From Rhabdophis nuchalis (Eukaryota; Chordata; Lepidosauria; Squamata; Natricidae): a stretch of 64,000 nucleotides of DNA. Both the position numbers and the translations under genes were made by a program. The notes below the pieces were generated by a model. The model searched no databases, was not told the DNA's origin, and saw only the letters and a list, made by a program, of their open reading frames with translations. Each line of letters opens with the position of its first letter. Position 1 is the first letter of the stretch. Below are positions 22,126 to 34,735 of the stretch, in pieces. The stretch is from NCBI GenBank assembly GCA_039707465.1, contig CM077647.1, forward strand, positions 174,833,663 to 174,897,662. The letters run 5' to 3'.

Positions 22126-22562
22126 TTATATATTTTGCTGATCCACTGTGCTGCTCTAAGTGGCTGCTGTGGACACTGCCGCTTAGTTGGACCTCTGCAC
22201 TGCTCTCAGCCACTGCTGTTCCACCCTGCTCTTCTCAGCTGCTGCTGGTATGCCATGGTCCTCTCAGTCACTGCTGTAGGTACCACTGCTCAGTTGATCC
22301 TCTATGCTACTCTAAGCCACTGCTAGATCACCACTCTGCTCTTACTCTTCTTGGTGTGCTTCACTCTTCTGCTATGCTACTCTGCACAGCAGCTGTCAAA
22401 TCTGCTGGTCTACCATCATCTAGGTCCATTTCACTACTGCTCAGTGGCCTGAATTTGCACTGCACAGGTTCCACTCAGGTGTCAGGCTGGGTCACTGGGC
22501 TGCCTGTCAGCTTGGCTACCTCTCAGCTGTGCCACCTCTCAATTTGGCCACCTCTCAATTTG

Positions 22563-23228
22563 GTCACGACTCGACTACTGTAATGCTCTCTACATGGGGC
22601 TTCCCTTGAGGTGCACTCGAAAGCTAAAGCTAGTCCAAAACGCAGCCGTGCGGGTGATTATGGGAGCCACTAGATGCTCCCACATAACACCTATCCTGCG
22701 TGAGCTGCATTGGCTTCCTGTGGCCTTTCGGGTGCGCTTCAAGGTTTTGACGACCATCTTTAAAGCGCTCCATAGCTCGGGGCCTAGTTATATGCGAGAC
22801 CGCCTCCTGCCCCATACATCCCTCAGACCGATACGCTCCCACAGAGAGGGCCTTCTCAGGGTGCCGTCGGCCGGACAATGCTGACTGGCGACACCCAGGG
22901 GAAGAGCCTTCTCTGTGGCGGGTCCAGCCCTCTGGAATGACCTACCCCCTGAGTTACATACCATCACTGACCTCCGCCTCTTCCGCCAATGTCTTAAGAC
23001 ATATTTGTTTCAACAAGCCGGCCTAGCCTAACCTCCCATGGGGACTTTTATGTAGTTTTAAATTGGGCTTTTAAAATTTGGTTTTAGCGCAGAAGAGGGT
23101 TATTTAATAGTTTTTTAAATTATATTTATTGTATTTTGTATGTCTTTTAAATTTCCTGTGCGCCGCTCTGGGTCCTCGGTGGAGAAGGACGGGATATAAA
23201 TTTAAATAAATAAAATAAATAAATAAAA
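22563..23228 (+). mobile_element. L2/CR1-clade LINE 3' end, 3' of gene C
   Basis: Same family as 20525-21130 (RCTRKLKLVQNAAVRVIMG; HWLPVAFRVRFKVLTTIFKA), with the AAATA tail. Confidence 0.85.
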
Positions 23229-23673
23229 TTATCATCTGGGCTCCCTCATACGTCTTTGTTCAAGAGGTGCAAGTTCTTTTTTTTACAACCTCCTGTCACT
23301 AATCTTGATGTAGCTCTCTTGATATAGTTTGCAAGCAGAGAGAGGTATACATTTTTTCTATGATTTGAGCTGAATTTCAGCAGATATTCTTTAAAAATGC
23401 CACATTTCTTATTGTAAACTAATTCAAATCACTCTTTGGTATGATCATTGGTCAACATACACTTTGAATAAAACATGAGACAGAAAGAAAAATACATTTC
23501 TTTTCATTTCACTACATTTCCCATATTACTCATATCTGATAACAGGTTGCTTGGGAAATAGATGTATTGGTAGAGTGAAACACATATAAGATCCATATAA
23601 CTTTCCTACAAAAGAAGTCTTTCTATTCCTTTTTTTCAACTCTTTTGCTCAACCAGAAAGATCACATGGGTCA

Positions 23674-24573
23674 CTAATTCCTCTTTGTGAGTTGCTCTCT
23701 GTGGTTAAGGTCAGGCCGGAAAACTATGATGTAGCACTTTGGCAAGAATATGCATCCCAGTAATGCAGCACTGGAGGACAAGATGGAGAAGACCTCCACA
23801 GCTACCATGGCTTTTCCTTTTGTGCTCAGATAGGCTGGAAAGAAGGAGATCCAAACACTGCAAAAGGCCAGCATGCTGAAGGTGATGAACTTGGCTTCGT
23901 TAAAGCTGTCAGGTAATTTACGGGCAAGGAAAGCCACAATGAAGCTGGCAATGGCCAAGATACCCATGTAGCCCAAGACACAGTAGAAGAAGAAAGGTGA
24001 CCCCTCATTGCATTGTAAAATCATTTCTTGGGGCACTGAGTGCATGTCCAACTCAGGGAATGGGGGAGATGTTGACAACCAAATTATACAGATACATAAT
24101 TGTAACAGAGAGCATGAGAGGACAATAGAAAAGGCTAATCTTTTCCCCACCCATTTCCTCATCTGAGATCCAGGTTTAGTGGCCATGAAAGCCACAACTA
24201 CAGTGATAGTTTTGGCCAGTACGCTAGAAATGGCCACTGAGAAGGTGATGCCAAAAAGTTGGTTGTCGGAGAAGGCAGGTCACTTTGCCAGGTTGGCTGA
24301 GGAAGAGCAAAGAGGAGAGAAAACAGAAAAGAAGAGAGAGAAGGAGGGTGTAGGTGAGGGACCTGTTATTGGCTTTGACAATGGGAGTATTCCTATACTT
24401 AATAAAAGTTCCAAGTACCCAAGAGGTGAAGAAGAAGAAACAAAGAGCTGCTGAGGATAAACCAATTCCTAAACTTTCTTCAAAAGTTAGAAAGACCAGA
24501 AGTTTCAGGTTACAGCCGTTCTTTTCTTTATTTGGATATTGATCTTCTGAACAATCAAAGCAATTTTTCATAT
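23674..24573 (-). pseudogene. Gene C exon 6 with +1 frameshift
   Basis: The first frame runs from 24571 to 24224 and includes [12 protein letters not shown]. The second runs from about 24237 to 23674 with helices 3-7 and ends LTKRN and stop. The extra base lies in the codons after LLRQ. Confidence 0.88.
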
Positions 24574-24862
24574 CTGGAAGAAAAGTAAAACAGTTTTACA
24601 TCTACAAGATGATATCCTGGCATTTCTGGTATTATTTAGAAGAAGGAGTCTGTGTGGACCATGGCAAAACTGTGTTGTACAGTACAGCAGTACAATAGAA
24701 GCCATTTGAAGGCACAACAGGATGTATTGTAATAGAATACAGGGCCCAAAGGATGTTAAGGATGTCTTACCCCCTTAATTTTTGTTTCCAGAGATAAAGT
24801 CGGCTGTTTAGCAGATTTGGTGGAAATTGTTCAAGGCATTCTAGACATTTACTTGAACATAA

Positions 24863-24863
<1 letters not shown>

Positions 24864-24901
<38 letters not shown>
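24864..24901 (+). repeat. CA microsatellite, gene C intron 5
   Basis: About 19 CA units at the homologous place. Confidence 0.95.
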
Positions 24902-24903
<2 letters not shown>

Positions 24904-25056
24904 GAGATGGGGGGAGAGTGCAATTTTTTAGATAACGTGATGCATTCTATAATACTCAAAATCAGCTCATTAATTTTATCTAAGTAAGAAAATACTAACA
25001 AGTAGTTATTAATTTTTGTTTAAGTCTAATGAAAAATGGTAAAATGTCTATTTTAC

Positions 25057-25183
25057 CATTTTGATTTGAAATCTTCCCTTCTGGGCATGGAACACAGTCA
25101 TAGCAGCAGAACTGATCCCCCTCAATCGCTTTCTTCCAGGATCCAGGGAGACAGGGGTCACTGCATCGAGAATGTGGAGGAAC
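25057..25183 (-). CDS. Gene C exon 5
   Basis: 127 bp, same cysteine pattern as gene B exon 5, with a GTAAA donor. A CA repeat lies about 160 bp further 3' in intron 5, as it does in B and E. Confidence 0.82.
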
Positions 25184-25630
25184 CTGGTGATAAGCACAAA
25201 AGGTTTTGAAAGGAGAGATATTTAAAACACTTCATAATATTTATCCTTTATATAGAGAAATTATTTTTCACTTTGCAAAAGAATACTGAATTCATCAACT
25301 TCATCACCAACTTAAAAAGGTGTAGAAACCACAATGATGTAGAAAAGTTCCTGTTTGAAGGACAGGGTGGGAAAATCATAACCCTTGGTAACAAACTCAT
25401 GGAAACATGGACACTCTTGTGATTTTAAATGGAAAGGCAAACCAAATATGCAAACATGGCTTTTGTACTGTAATGTCATTTTCTCAAATTGATGAGTGTT
25501 TGATTATCAACAACATTTGAAAAGAATATTCCATTCTTTCTTTAAAATATATGAATCAGTTTTGGAATGAGATTAGGTTAAATATGGCATCATAATGGAT
25601 TAAGACACGGTCAATTCACTAATCTGATAC

Positions 25631-25858
25631 CTGTTTAAAAACTGGACTCCAGACAATCAAATCTTCATCGATCCATAATTCCTTCCCTGTTGGAGCCTCT
25701 GGATCCAGTTTTCCAACTCTAATTCTCTGAAAGGATCTGTTTGGAAAAGTGATTAAGTTGGTGATGTCAAATCCACCAGTTACTTTCCCTCTTTCATTCA
25801 GGAACACTCTCTCCCCAGCTGAATTGTTAAAAGAAATGCCTTGAAGAAATGGATGGAG
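25631..25858 (-). CDS. Gene C exon 4
   Basis: 228 bp, open, ending WSPVFKQ before a GTATC donor. Confidence 0.85.
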
Positions 25859-26175
25859 CTAATTGAAAAAGAAAAGAAGAGAGAGGGAATCAATAGTAAT
25901 AAAACAGAAAAGAGAACATCATAATTTTCATTCACTCATTCTGCCCATTCCAATAACTATTGTTAAATATGTAAACTAAGAAATTTTATAATCACTATTG
26001 TATGGAAATATATATGTCAATTCTTTTATTTATTTGATACTAGCTGTACCCGCCATGCATTGCTGTGGCCAAGTTTGGTTAAATGAAAAAGTTTCCCCTC
26101 ATAGACCCTCTCAGTGACCCCTTCCATCTCTGCCTCGGTTTCCCCTCCATCTCCCTCCCCTCCCTCTCTTATTCT

Positions 26176-26375
26176 ACCTACCTACCTACCTACCTACCTA
26201 CCTACCTACTACCTACTACCTACCTACCTACCTACCTACCTACCTACCTACCTACCTACCTACTTACTGTATTTCTCCCTCTCTCTATTGCTCTACCTAC
26301 CTACCTACTGTATTTCTCCCTCTCTCTCTCTCTATCCCTCTACCTACCTACTTACCTACCTACCTACCTACCTAG
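26176..26375 (+). repeat. CTAC/CTCT microsatellite
   Basis: Long CTAC runs separated by CTGTATTTCTCCCTCTCT. The Tyr-Leu-Pro-Thr frames are artefacts. Confidence 0.95.
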
Positions 26376-26414
26376 AGAGAGAGGAACAGTGGGGGGGGGA
26401 GCTGGCGGAAGGGG

Positions 26415-26725
26415 CGGCGAGAAAGGCTGCTGACTCAGCAGCAGCCTTGTGGGGGGGAGTTGGCAGAGGGGGGCAGTGGCAGAGAAGGAGAGGCCGCTGA
26501 TTCAGCAGCGGCCTTGTGGGCGGGGACTTGGCATGGGCAGCATGGGCGGTGAGAGAGGCCTCTGACTTGGCAGCAGCCTTGGGGGGCAAGTTGGCAGAAG
26601 GGCGACGGCGGTGGTGGTGGTGGAGGAGAGGCCACTGACTCAGCAGCAGCCATAGGGGGGAGTTGGCAGAAGAGGGGTTGCCGCAGTGGTGGCGGAGGAG
26701 GGAGAGGCCGCTGAGGAGGTGACCA
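26415..26725 (+). repeat. GC-rich minisatellite, units of about 70 bp
   Basis: Four to five diverged units around GAGAGGCCGCTGACTCAGCA and GGGGGAGTTGGCAGA. Confidence 0.75.
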
Positions 26726-28408
26726 TTGTGGATATGACACAGACCGCTCCACTGCCTGTGCAATTGACGTCAGCTGAAAAGTGGCCGGGTGGGAGGGGCT
26801 GCGAAGGGGAGGTGGGCGAATGAGGGAAACACACAGAAGAGCTGCAGTTTTACATTTGTGTGGCGTATACCTGGCACCGGTGTGCCATCCACACAATCTG
26901 TACATATCATTGGTGCTGCACTTGTAAGGAACGTTGTGTAAAAATTTGGTAGCGATTCGTGCAGTAGCTTCTGAGATTAGCGGTTTTGAACAAACTCATA
27001 GTTAACTTTTTATTTATATAGATTATTTTTAGGAAAAATAACAATGAACAGAAGCAGAATGCAAATAGGCTTGTGGAATTATGTAAATTGATCCAATTAG
27101 GTTTACTAAAAACAACTATTTCTAGTCAGATAATGTATAATATTTACTCATTGGTACAAAGCTATTTGAGAGTCAAAGGTCTGATTAATTTGCAGATTTT
27201 AGAATTTGAGACACAAGCTTTCTTTAATGGATAAATGAGAGTTAGTGACTGCTGCAAACATAGGGTTATTTCTTACAATGCATGCCCTATTTAAAAAGGG
27301 CCAACTATGCCTCTAAATATCCTATGGAGACAGAAAATTCAGCTTATGACTGAAGAAGAGAGGGAATCGATAGCAATATAACAGAAAAGAGAACATCATA
27401 ATCAAGCTTCATTCACTCATTTTTCATATACCAATAACTATTACGAAATATCTACACTTAGAAATTTGAAAATAAACATGTACATTCCATTATGTATTTG
27501 ATATTATTTTAAGTAAAGATATTATTTTATTTTAAGTAAAGATAGGAATGAACTAAAGCAGAATGAAAATAGGCTTTTGGATTTAGGTAATCATTTCTGT
27601 TTCATGTCTTCTACTTAAGCCACTAATTCAAGATGCATCAAATCTCATCTTTCCTCGTTGGTACAAAGTTATTTGAGAGTCTGATTAATTTCTTTTAGCC
27701 AGATTTTGGAATTTGAGGCTTAAGCATTCACTGATAGATAAATGAGAAGAAGAGGCTACTGGAAACATAGAGTTGTTTCAAACTATACATGCCACATCAA
27801 AGAAGGACCACCACTTCATTCCTCTAAATCTCTGATAGGAGGCAGAAAGCTCAGTTTGTTATTCAAGAAAGGTTCATGAGCCATGCCAATAGTCCTTAGC
27901 AAATTGATCATTTTTGGAAGAGACAAGAAAAAGTAATGTAAATTATCATTTTAACTAACTGTTATTGTGCAACCTCTGGTGATTTATTCAATAACTATTG
28001 ACAGCTAAACTTTGTTTTGTATAGGAGCTCCTGGATGGCCAGAATAGCAGAATACCTAAATGACAAAATAAGAAAACAAACCAGTTTTTCTGTATCTGTT
28101 TTATACAACCAAACTTCACAGAATTGGTAGGGACATTGGATATTATAGTCCACCACCCTGGTCATGGAGATACTACAACAATTTAGAGGCTCTAACCTCT
28201 TCATAAAAATCTCTACTTAGGTAGCACCCATGATTTCTAAAGGCACACATTTTATACGAATTCATTGTGCCTTATTTCTATGTTTTTCTCATACTTAAGT
28301 TGATTCCACATGCAGAAAATATTAAGACTTTCCACAATGGGTTCAAAAGAGAATTCTACATCAAACTGCTGATTGAAATAAAAGAAGAGTCCAAAGCAAA
28401 GGGAATAC

Positions 28409-29272
28409 CTGCCAAGGCTGCAGCTGTGGAAGATCAGGGTTTTTGCCCATCATGGTTTTCTTCCTATTGAACCCCAACATGTGTAGAGACTGCAAGGCAT
28501 GAGCCACAGCATAAACAGCATTGTAGATGCTGTAGCTTTGGCCAGTCATTTCCATTTCAAATACAGGTGCAGGAAGATCCTCCAGCTTCATCTCCTGAGT
28601 GCATTTCCTACTGTGCGTTTCTTGTAATTCTCGATTTGGAATTGAACACTCAAATGATTGTTCCCAAACATTCTGCCGAAACCCATCTCTGTCGTCTGAA
28701 AAAGGTTTAATGGTCTGAAGAAATTCCTTGAAACCTGCAACTGCTGTTGAATGAACAGTGAAGGAAAGAGCCCCATGGAACATCTTGAGATCCAAATTGA
28801 TTTGAATGCCTGAGAGTACAAAATCAATCTGTGCAATCATGATCCAAACCTTTCTAAATAAGGCAATTTCCTTGCTTTCAGGATCGACTATAAATGTTAC
28901 AAATCTTAGCCATATAATTGTCCAGGCTTCTCCATAGAGAAGAAACACATTGGCTTTGCTATTCATCATATTAATGGAAATAATGGAGATTGTTTGATAA
29001 AATTCTGGCAATCTTTCCAAGTGGAGTTGTTGAGCAAGCCTTTGTATAAATGCTGAGCAGATGCCGTTCTGGAAAAGTAAGGGCTGCATTTTCTGTAAGA
29101 AATTTTCTCCATTGTGGTTATCAACAGAAAATATCCCAATCCATGTCCAGCTGAAATGATGAAGCAGTTGAACAATCCCAATGTTCTGCTGGTTCTCTTT
29201 GGGGACCATGAAATAAAGTGAAGAGAGCTTCCTGGTCTGAAATTCCTCCTGAGATAATGTGCCATACGTCAG
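28409..29272 (-). CDS. Gene C exon 3 (ligand-binding domain)
   Basis: 864 bp, open. The acceptor is ATTCAG rather than the TTTTAG of the other copies. The 3' end (LHMLGFNRKK) is shared with gene E but not gene B. Confidence 0.88.
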
Positions 29273-29704
29273 CTGAATGAAAGTCCAGTAGGTTTCATTT
29301 GAGTCTCTAGATAAAATTTATTTTCCTCTCTTGTTTTAATATAAAATATAGCCAAGGAACATTCTTGTCGTAGCATTCTTTTATGAATATAGTAACAGAT
29401 TTCTTGGATTAGAAGACCACCAAGGTCCCTCCAACTCTGTTATTCTGAGGATGTTCTCATTGCATGAAAATATTTCAAACACATGATTAATTGTTTTAAT
29501 AGAAGCCATTCAAATCTTCCCCCAGGTATGGAATCACCCCTGATACTTACTTCCTATAACTGGCAATGGTAGTTTCAGGAACGAATGCTAAGTAGTAGAC
29601 CTCAATTTTTACAGAATATTTTAAGACTAATTTCTGATGCCCATTAATTATTCTACAAGTACCATAAGATTCAGAATTTTTTTCTCAACCCCTTCAGAAC
29701 TTAC

Positions 29705-29996
29705 TTGTGGAATCTTGAAGAAGCCTGTAATTTCAGCTATATAAAATGATGTATCAAATCCCAATCCTCCAATGATAGCCATGAGATTCTTCTGGCTGTC
29801 ACACTTATAGTTAGGGACAAATTCCTGGGATTTGAAAAGCAGGTCCAGAGTGGTGCGATAGGTCATCCTTGAATTATAATAACTGTCATAGATGTGGAAC
29901 CCAAGAGTGACGTTAGGTAAGATCTGGGAGTCCTCATGGATCTCCTTCACAGCAAAAGCCAAGGCAAGGATGTGCTGGTAGAATTTGATTATTACA
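29705..29996 (-). CDS. Gene C exon 2
   Basis: 292 bp with consensus splice sites. FAVKEIHED replaces the usual INED. Confidence 0.85.
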
Positions 29997-30164
29997 CTGC
30001 AAAAGATTTAATACCCCAGTTGAAAAAGGAAGTTGGCAATTTCTCCTAAGGTGGAATCATTTTTTATTTTATTTGAAATAACAAACATTTAGTTCTCTGA
30101 TGAAGGTAGGAAAGTAATAGGTTTTCTAAAATATTGAATAATTTGTACACAGAAATGTCGACTC

Positions 30165-30272
30165 AGCCTTGAGCCTGGTGAGATTTGATGTGCTAAATTC
30201 TAAGCAGCTGGCAGTCAGCAGAAGTAGCCTGCAGTACTGCACTCTAACTGCTGTGCCACCAAGGCTTAAGCA
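30165..30272 (-). mobile_element. Truncated tRNA-derived SINE, gene C intron 1
   Basis: Only the 5' (tRNA-like) half is present beside exon 1. The insertion therefore predates the B/C split. Confidence 0.6.
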
Positions 30273-30321
30273 ATTTTGGAGAAACTGATATAAAATTAGA
30301 AAAAGACAAAATAATCCTTAC

Positions 30322-30518
30322 TCTGGTGTGTCATCAGATGTTATACCAGGATGTTCCTTAAAATTAATTTCATGAAGATTGTAATAGGTGAGGGACACTA
30401 TCCCACCCATGATGAGGTCTCCAGGTAGGTACCACTCATGTGGAACAAGGAAAGCATCACTCAAAGGGCAGCCCAGAGTCACTATTTTCTTCACTAGGAA
30501 CATCTGGAGAAGCAACAT
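30322..30518 (-). CDS. Gene C exon 1
   Basis: 197 bp from ATG 30518 ([11 protein letters not shown]) to a GTAAG donor. An in-frame TAA lies just upstream, so this ATG is the only possible start. Confidence 0.8.
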
Positions 30519-30599
30519 CTTCACTCTTTAAAATGTCTTTCTCTTTCATCCTATTCTACAATAAACGTTATATTACCCCAATAGCTAATACAGTGATTA

Positions 30600-30935
30600 A
30601 TTCAAGGTTTATATCTGAGAGTACATTTTAATCAGAAAATCCACCATTGGGTATTGGGAGATACAAGAGAGTACAAATTCGTATCTTGAATAGCATCAGG
30701 GTTTGAACAGTTGCTCTGGCAGAGGAGAACAGAGGGAGGAAACCTGTAGCAATGTCTGACACACAGCCATTATTATCCATGTGCCAATCTCCCTGGGGTT
30801 CAAGAAACATTGATTGCTGTTGAATTGAAATAAGCCTTCTGTGCAGTCTTTGATGCTTCTGCCTAGTTTAGAAAATATGATGATTCCTGTAGGAGATGAT
30901 TACTTTGTTTTTGATGAGAGAATAACTGGCCAATT
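30600..30935 (-). promoter_or_regulatory. Conserved 5' flank of gene C
   Basis: Same block as upstream of B, with GATATAAACC retained. Confidence 0.33.
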
Positions 30936-31138
30936 TTTAAATGCTCATTTGCTAACAAAATGTACAGAGAGGAATTTGCAATACAGAATTGCTTCATTTT
31001 TGAATTGTATGTTATTTTTTTACAATGAATAATAAATGCAGTTCACTTTCCTTTGCCTAGCACTGAGATGCATTGATATTTTGACATCCCCTCATTTTAA
31101 GAAATTTTGTGTGATTTCCTTCGAGATTCTCCTAGAGG

Positions 31139-31321
31139 GAGATGAAAGAAGAAGAAATTTTCTCCACTGTTTTTATCAACAGCAAAACTTCTATTCCACA
31201 TTCACCTCAATTGATGAAGCAGTTGGATAATCCCAATGCACCTATAGTCCTCTTTTGGAACCATGAAATAAAATGAAGAGAGCTTACTGGTCCGAAATTC
31301 CACTTTGTATAATGAGCCATA
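31139..31321 (-). pseudogene. V2R exon 3 relic upstream of gene C
   Basis: The same relic as upstream of B and E, cut by the same CR1 at the same position, with the intron remnant continuing at about 32275-32650. Confidence 0.75.
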
Positions 31322-31366
31322 TTAGAATAGAATAGAATAGAATAGAATAGAATAGAATAGTTGGAA
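31322..31366 (+). repeat. AATAG pentanucleotide array
   Basis: Counterpart of 17226-17282, at the 3' end of the CR1 upstream of gene C. Confidence 0.95.
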
Positions 31367-32274
31367 GGGACCTTGGACCAAACACCCATTGCTTCTTGTT
31401 CTACCTTCAGGTGCTTTGGAGAATAGTTTGACTCCCTCTTTGTAGCATCCCCTGAGATATTGGAACACTGCTGTTATGTCTGCCCTAGCCTTCTTTTCAT
31501 TAAATAAGAGATATCCAGTTTCACAGCTGTTCTTCATATGTTTTAGACCGGGGTCCCCAACCCCCGGGCCGCGGACTGGTGCCAGTCCGTGGCTTGATAG
31601 GAACCGGGCAGCAGGGCCGGAGAGGAGGATGAGGCGTCAGCACCCTGGGCAGAGCACGCACCGGATTCGGGAGAGCGCAGGCGCGGCCGTTCGCACCGTT
31701 GTGGGCCCTAGAGGGCCGAGTGAGCCGACTCCCCTCGCATGCGCATGCGCAGGTGTGGCCATTCGCACCTTTGGAGGCCCTAGAGGGCTGAGTGAGCCGA
31801 CTCCCCCCCGCATGTGTGCATGTGCCGCCTGTTCCCCCTCCCACCCCGCCCCTTCTCTACGCCAGCCGGTCCGCAGAGTTTTCTTTAAAATGAAACTGGT
31901 CCCTGGTGCAAAAAAGGTTGGGGACCCCTGTTTTAGACCACAGTCCCCTAATCATCTTTCTTGCTCTTCTCTGCACTCTTTCTAGAGTCTCCCCATATTT
32001 TTTACATTGTGGTGACCAAAACTGAATGCAGTATTCCAAGTGTGGCCTTGCCAAGGCATTATAAAGTGGTATTAACACTTCACATGATCTTGATTCTATC
32101 CTTCTGATTATGCAGCCTGGAACTGTGCTGGCTTTTTTGTCAACTGCTGCACACGGCTGGCTCCTATTTAAATGGTTGTCCACTAGGATTCCAAGATCCA
32201 TCTCAGAGTTGTTGAGCAAAGTACCACTTATACTGTATTTGTGCAATTGCTTTCCATAAATGTAGAAGCTTATA
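31367..32274 (-). mobile_element. CR1 LINE interrupted by a hAT element (upstream of C)
   Basis: Same insertion as 17283-18115, including the frame from 32246 to 31857. Confidence 0.8.
31549..31930. mobile_element. Non-autonomous hAT element, two internal units
   Basis: Same ends and same TTTTAGAC duplication as at 17465, but 382 bp because of a second GC-rich unit. Confidence 0.85.
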
Positions 32275-32869
32275 TTTTTATGTGAGCTAAAAGACAGTCC
32301 AGGAGTATATTGTTGAGTCTTTTGATGAAATTTAATTCTCTTATCCTGTTTTCATATGAAATATATCCAAGGAAGGATTTATCTTCCTGAAATTCTTCTA
32401 AACATTAAAATGAAAAGGAATTTCTTGGAATTATTTCAAACACATATGATGATATAAACTCAAATGATGATTTTTTTTTTCATAGACGTAAAAGGTTGAA
32501 ATCTTCCGTCCAGTATGGAATGCCTATGAATACTTACTTCCTGTATTTGGCATTATACTTTGAAAATTATGGTGAGACAGCTTAAGCCAGGCCGAAGATC
32601 TTCAAATTGTATAGGCCCACGTTGCAGCAAATTCATTTAAAGACACGCTTTGAAATTCTTGCTGATTTTCTTTTCTCTGATAGCCATGCCAAACCATGAT
32701 GCCTTTTTGTTTATTTTTTATTTTATTTATTTATTTACTTATTTATTTATTATTTTACTAGCTATACCCGGCCACGCGTTGCTGTGGCCCAGTCTGGTTA
32801 AATGGCCAACCAATCTGTGTGTAGATCTACACTTGCACACATACACCCAACCACCATATAAGCCCCAAC

Positions 32870-32888
32870 CTACCTACCTACTGTATTT

Positions 32889-32949
<61 letters not shown>

Positions 32950-33708
32950 CCTCTACCTACCTACCTACTGTATTTCTTTCTTTCTCCTTCTACTACCTAC
33001 CTACCTACCTACCTACCTATTGTATTTCCCCCTCTCTATCACTCTACCTACCTACCTACCTACCTACTATATTTCTCCCTTTCTATCTATCCCCCAATCT
33101 ACCTACCTGCCTACCTACTGTATTTCTCCCTCTCTGTCTATCCCTCTACCTACCTACCTACTGTATTTCTTTCTTTTTCCCTCTATCTACCTACCTACCT
33201 ACTGTATTTCCCCCCCTCTATCCCTCTACCTACCTACCTACTGTATTTCTCCCTCTCTGTCTATCCCTCTACCTACCTACCTACTGTATTTCTTTCTTTT
33301 TCCCCTCTATCTACCTACCTACTGTATTTCCCCCCCCTCTATCCCTCTACCTGCCTACCTACCGTATTTCTCGCTATCTATACACCTACCTACCTACCTA
33401 CGGTATTTCTCCCTCTCTGTCTATCCCTCTACTTACCTACCTATTGTATTTCTTGCTTTCTCCCTCCACCTACCTACCTACCTACCTACCTACCTACCTA
33501 CCTACCTACCTACCTACCTACTGTATTTCTCCCTCTCTATCTATCCCCCTATCCACCTACCTGCCTACCTACTGTATTTCTCCCTCTCTGTCTATCCATC
33601 CCCCTACCTATGTACCTACCTACCTACCTACCTACCTACCTACCTACTTACTATATTTCTTCCTTTCTCCCTCTACCTACCTACCTACCTACCTACCTAC
33701 CTACTGTC

Positions 33709-33787
<79 letters not shown>

Positions 33788-33879
33788 CTTTCTTTCTTTC
33801 TTTCTTTCTTTCTTTGTATCTATCTATCTATCTACCTACCTACCTACCTACCTACCTACCTACCTACCTACCTACCTAC

Positions 33880-33928
<49 letters not shown>

Positions 33929-34015
33929 CACCTACCTACCTACCTACCTACCTACCTACATACCTACCTACCTACCTACCTACCTACCTTATTTCTGCCT
34001 CTCTATCTATCCCTT
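32870..34015 (+). repeat. Compound CTAC/CTAT/TTTC microsatellite
   Basis: About 1.1 kb of tetranucleotide arrays interleaved with CTGTATTTC spacers; a pure TTTC block at about 33714-33815. Long open frames here reflect stop-free repeats, not a protein. Confidence 0.95.
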
Positions 34016-34700
34016 GGGGTCAACTAGTCCAACTCCCTGCTAGGCAGGAAGCCTTATATCCATGATGGTGAACCTATGGCATGGGTACCACAGGTGGCAC
34101 ACGGAACCATTTCTTAGGCCACTCGAGGCATTGCCCTGTCAGCTTCAGTTTGTATGTGTGCCCTGGCCAGCTGATTTAGGCCTTCTTTTGAGGCCATTTT
34201 TTGCCCTCTGGAGGTGGGGGAAGGCTGTTTTCACCCTCCCCGGGCTCCTATAAACCCTCTGGAGCCTGGGGATGACGTAAAAAGCATGCCAAATGCATGT
34301 GGTCATGCACATAGCATTATGGATGTGACACACCTGTGCACATCGCCCCTGCACTCCCCCTGCTATTGGCACGTGAGCCAAAAAAGGTTAGCCATCACTG
34401 CCCTATACCATTTCAGACTAATGGCTATCCAACATCTTCTTGAAGACTTCCAGTGTTGGGGCATTCACAACTTCTGGAGGCAAGTTGTTCCACTGATTAA
34501 TTGTTCTAACTGTCAGGAAATTTCTCCTCAGTTCTATGTTGCTTCTCTCCTTAATTAGTTTCCACCCATTGCTTCTTGTCCTGCCCTCAGGTGCCTTGGA
34601 GAATAGCTTGACTCCCTCTTCTTTGGGGCAACCCCTGAGATATTGGAAGGCTGCTATCATGTCTTCCCTAGTCCCTCTTTTATTAAACTGTATTTCTCCC
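34016..34700 (-). mobile_element. CR1 LINE 3' end, interrupted by a MITE
   Basis: CTAGTCCAACTCCCTGC then, after 34398, GTTGGGGCATTCACAACTTC and the LIKERSNIELRRNFLTV frame on the minus strand. Confidence 0.8.
34061..34397. mobile_element. hAT-like MITE inside the CR1
   Basis: Termini ATGGTGAACCTATGG and AAGGTTAGCCATCACTG. Flanks CCTTATAT and CCCTATAC are an imperfect 8-bp duplication of a CR1 site. Confidence 0.6.
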
Positions 34701-34735
34701 TGTCTCTCTATTCCCCTATCTACTGTAATACAATA

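Larger units (their letters stand above)
26039..27023 (+). mobile_element. Interspersed repeat with internal CTAC microsatellite, gene C intron 3
   Basis: Starts ACTAGCTGTACCCGCC, ends TTTTTATTTATATAGAT. Genes B and E lack it. It shares both ends and the internal array with 32757-35528. Family not named. Confidence 0.6.
23674..30518 (-). pseudogene. Gene C: vomeronasal type-2 receptor with one frameshift in exon 6
   Basis: All six exons are present with intact splice sites (30322-30518, 29705-29996, 28409-29272, 25631-25858, 25057-25183, 23674-24573), and exons 1-5 are open. Exon 6 is 900 bp, one more than a multiple that keeps frame: a run of five A on the plus strand near 24253-24258 adds a base, so the frame stops at 24224 after helix 3 begins. 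The rest of the seven-helix sequence continues intact in the neighbouring frame to 23674. With a single lesion next to a short homopolymer, it is either a very young pseudogene or an assembly error in a working gene. Closest in-window relative is gene B. Intron 3 carries a 1-kb repeat with a CTAC microsatellite. Confidence 0.85.

Noticed and set aside
26368..26905. Proline-rich minus-strand frames of 131 and 156 codons
   Set aside because: They translate a GC-rich minisatellite within an interspersed repeat.
32650..34065. A 471-codon plus-strand open frame rich in Tyr-Leu-Pro-Thr and Phe-Leu-Ser
   Set aside because: It is the translation of CTAC/CTAT/TTTC microsatellites; all three frames are open for the same reason and there is no coding signature.
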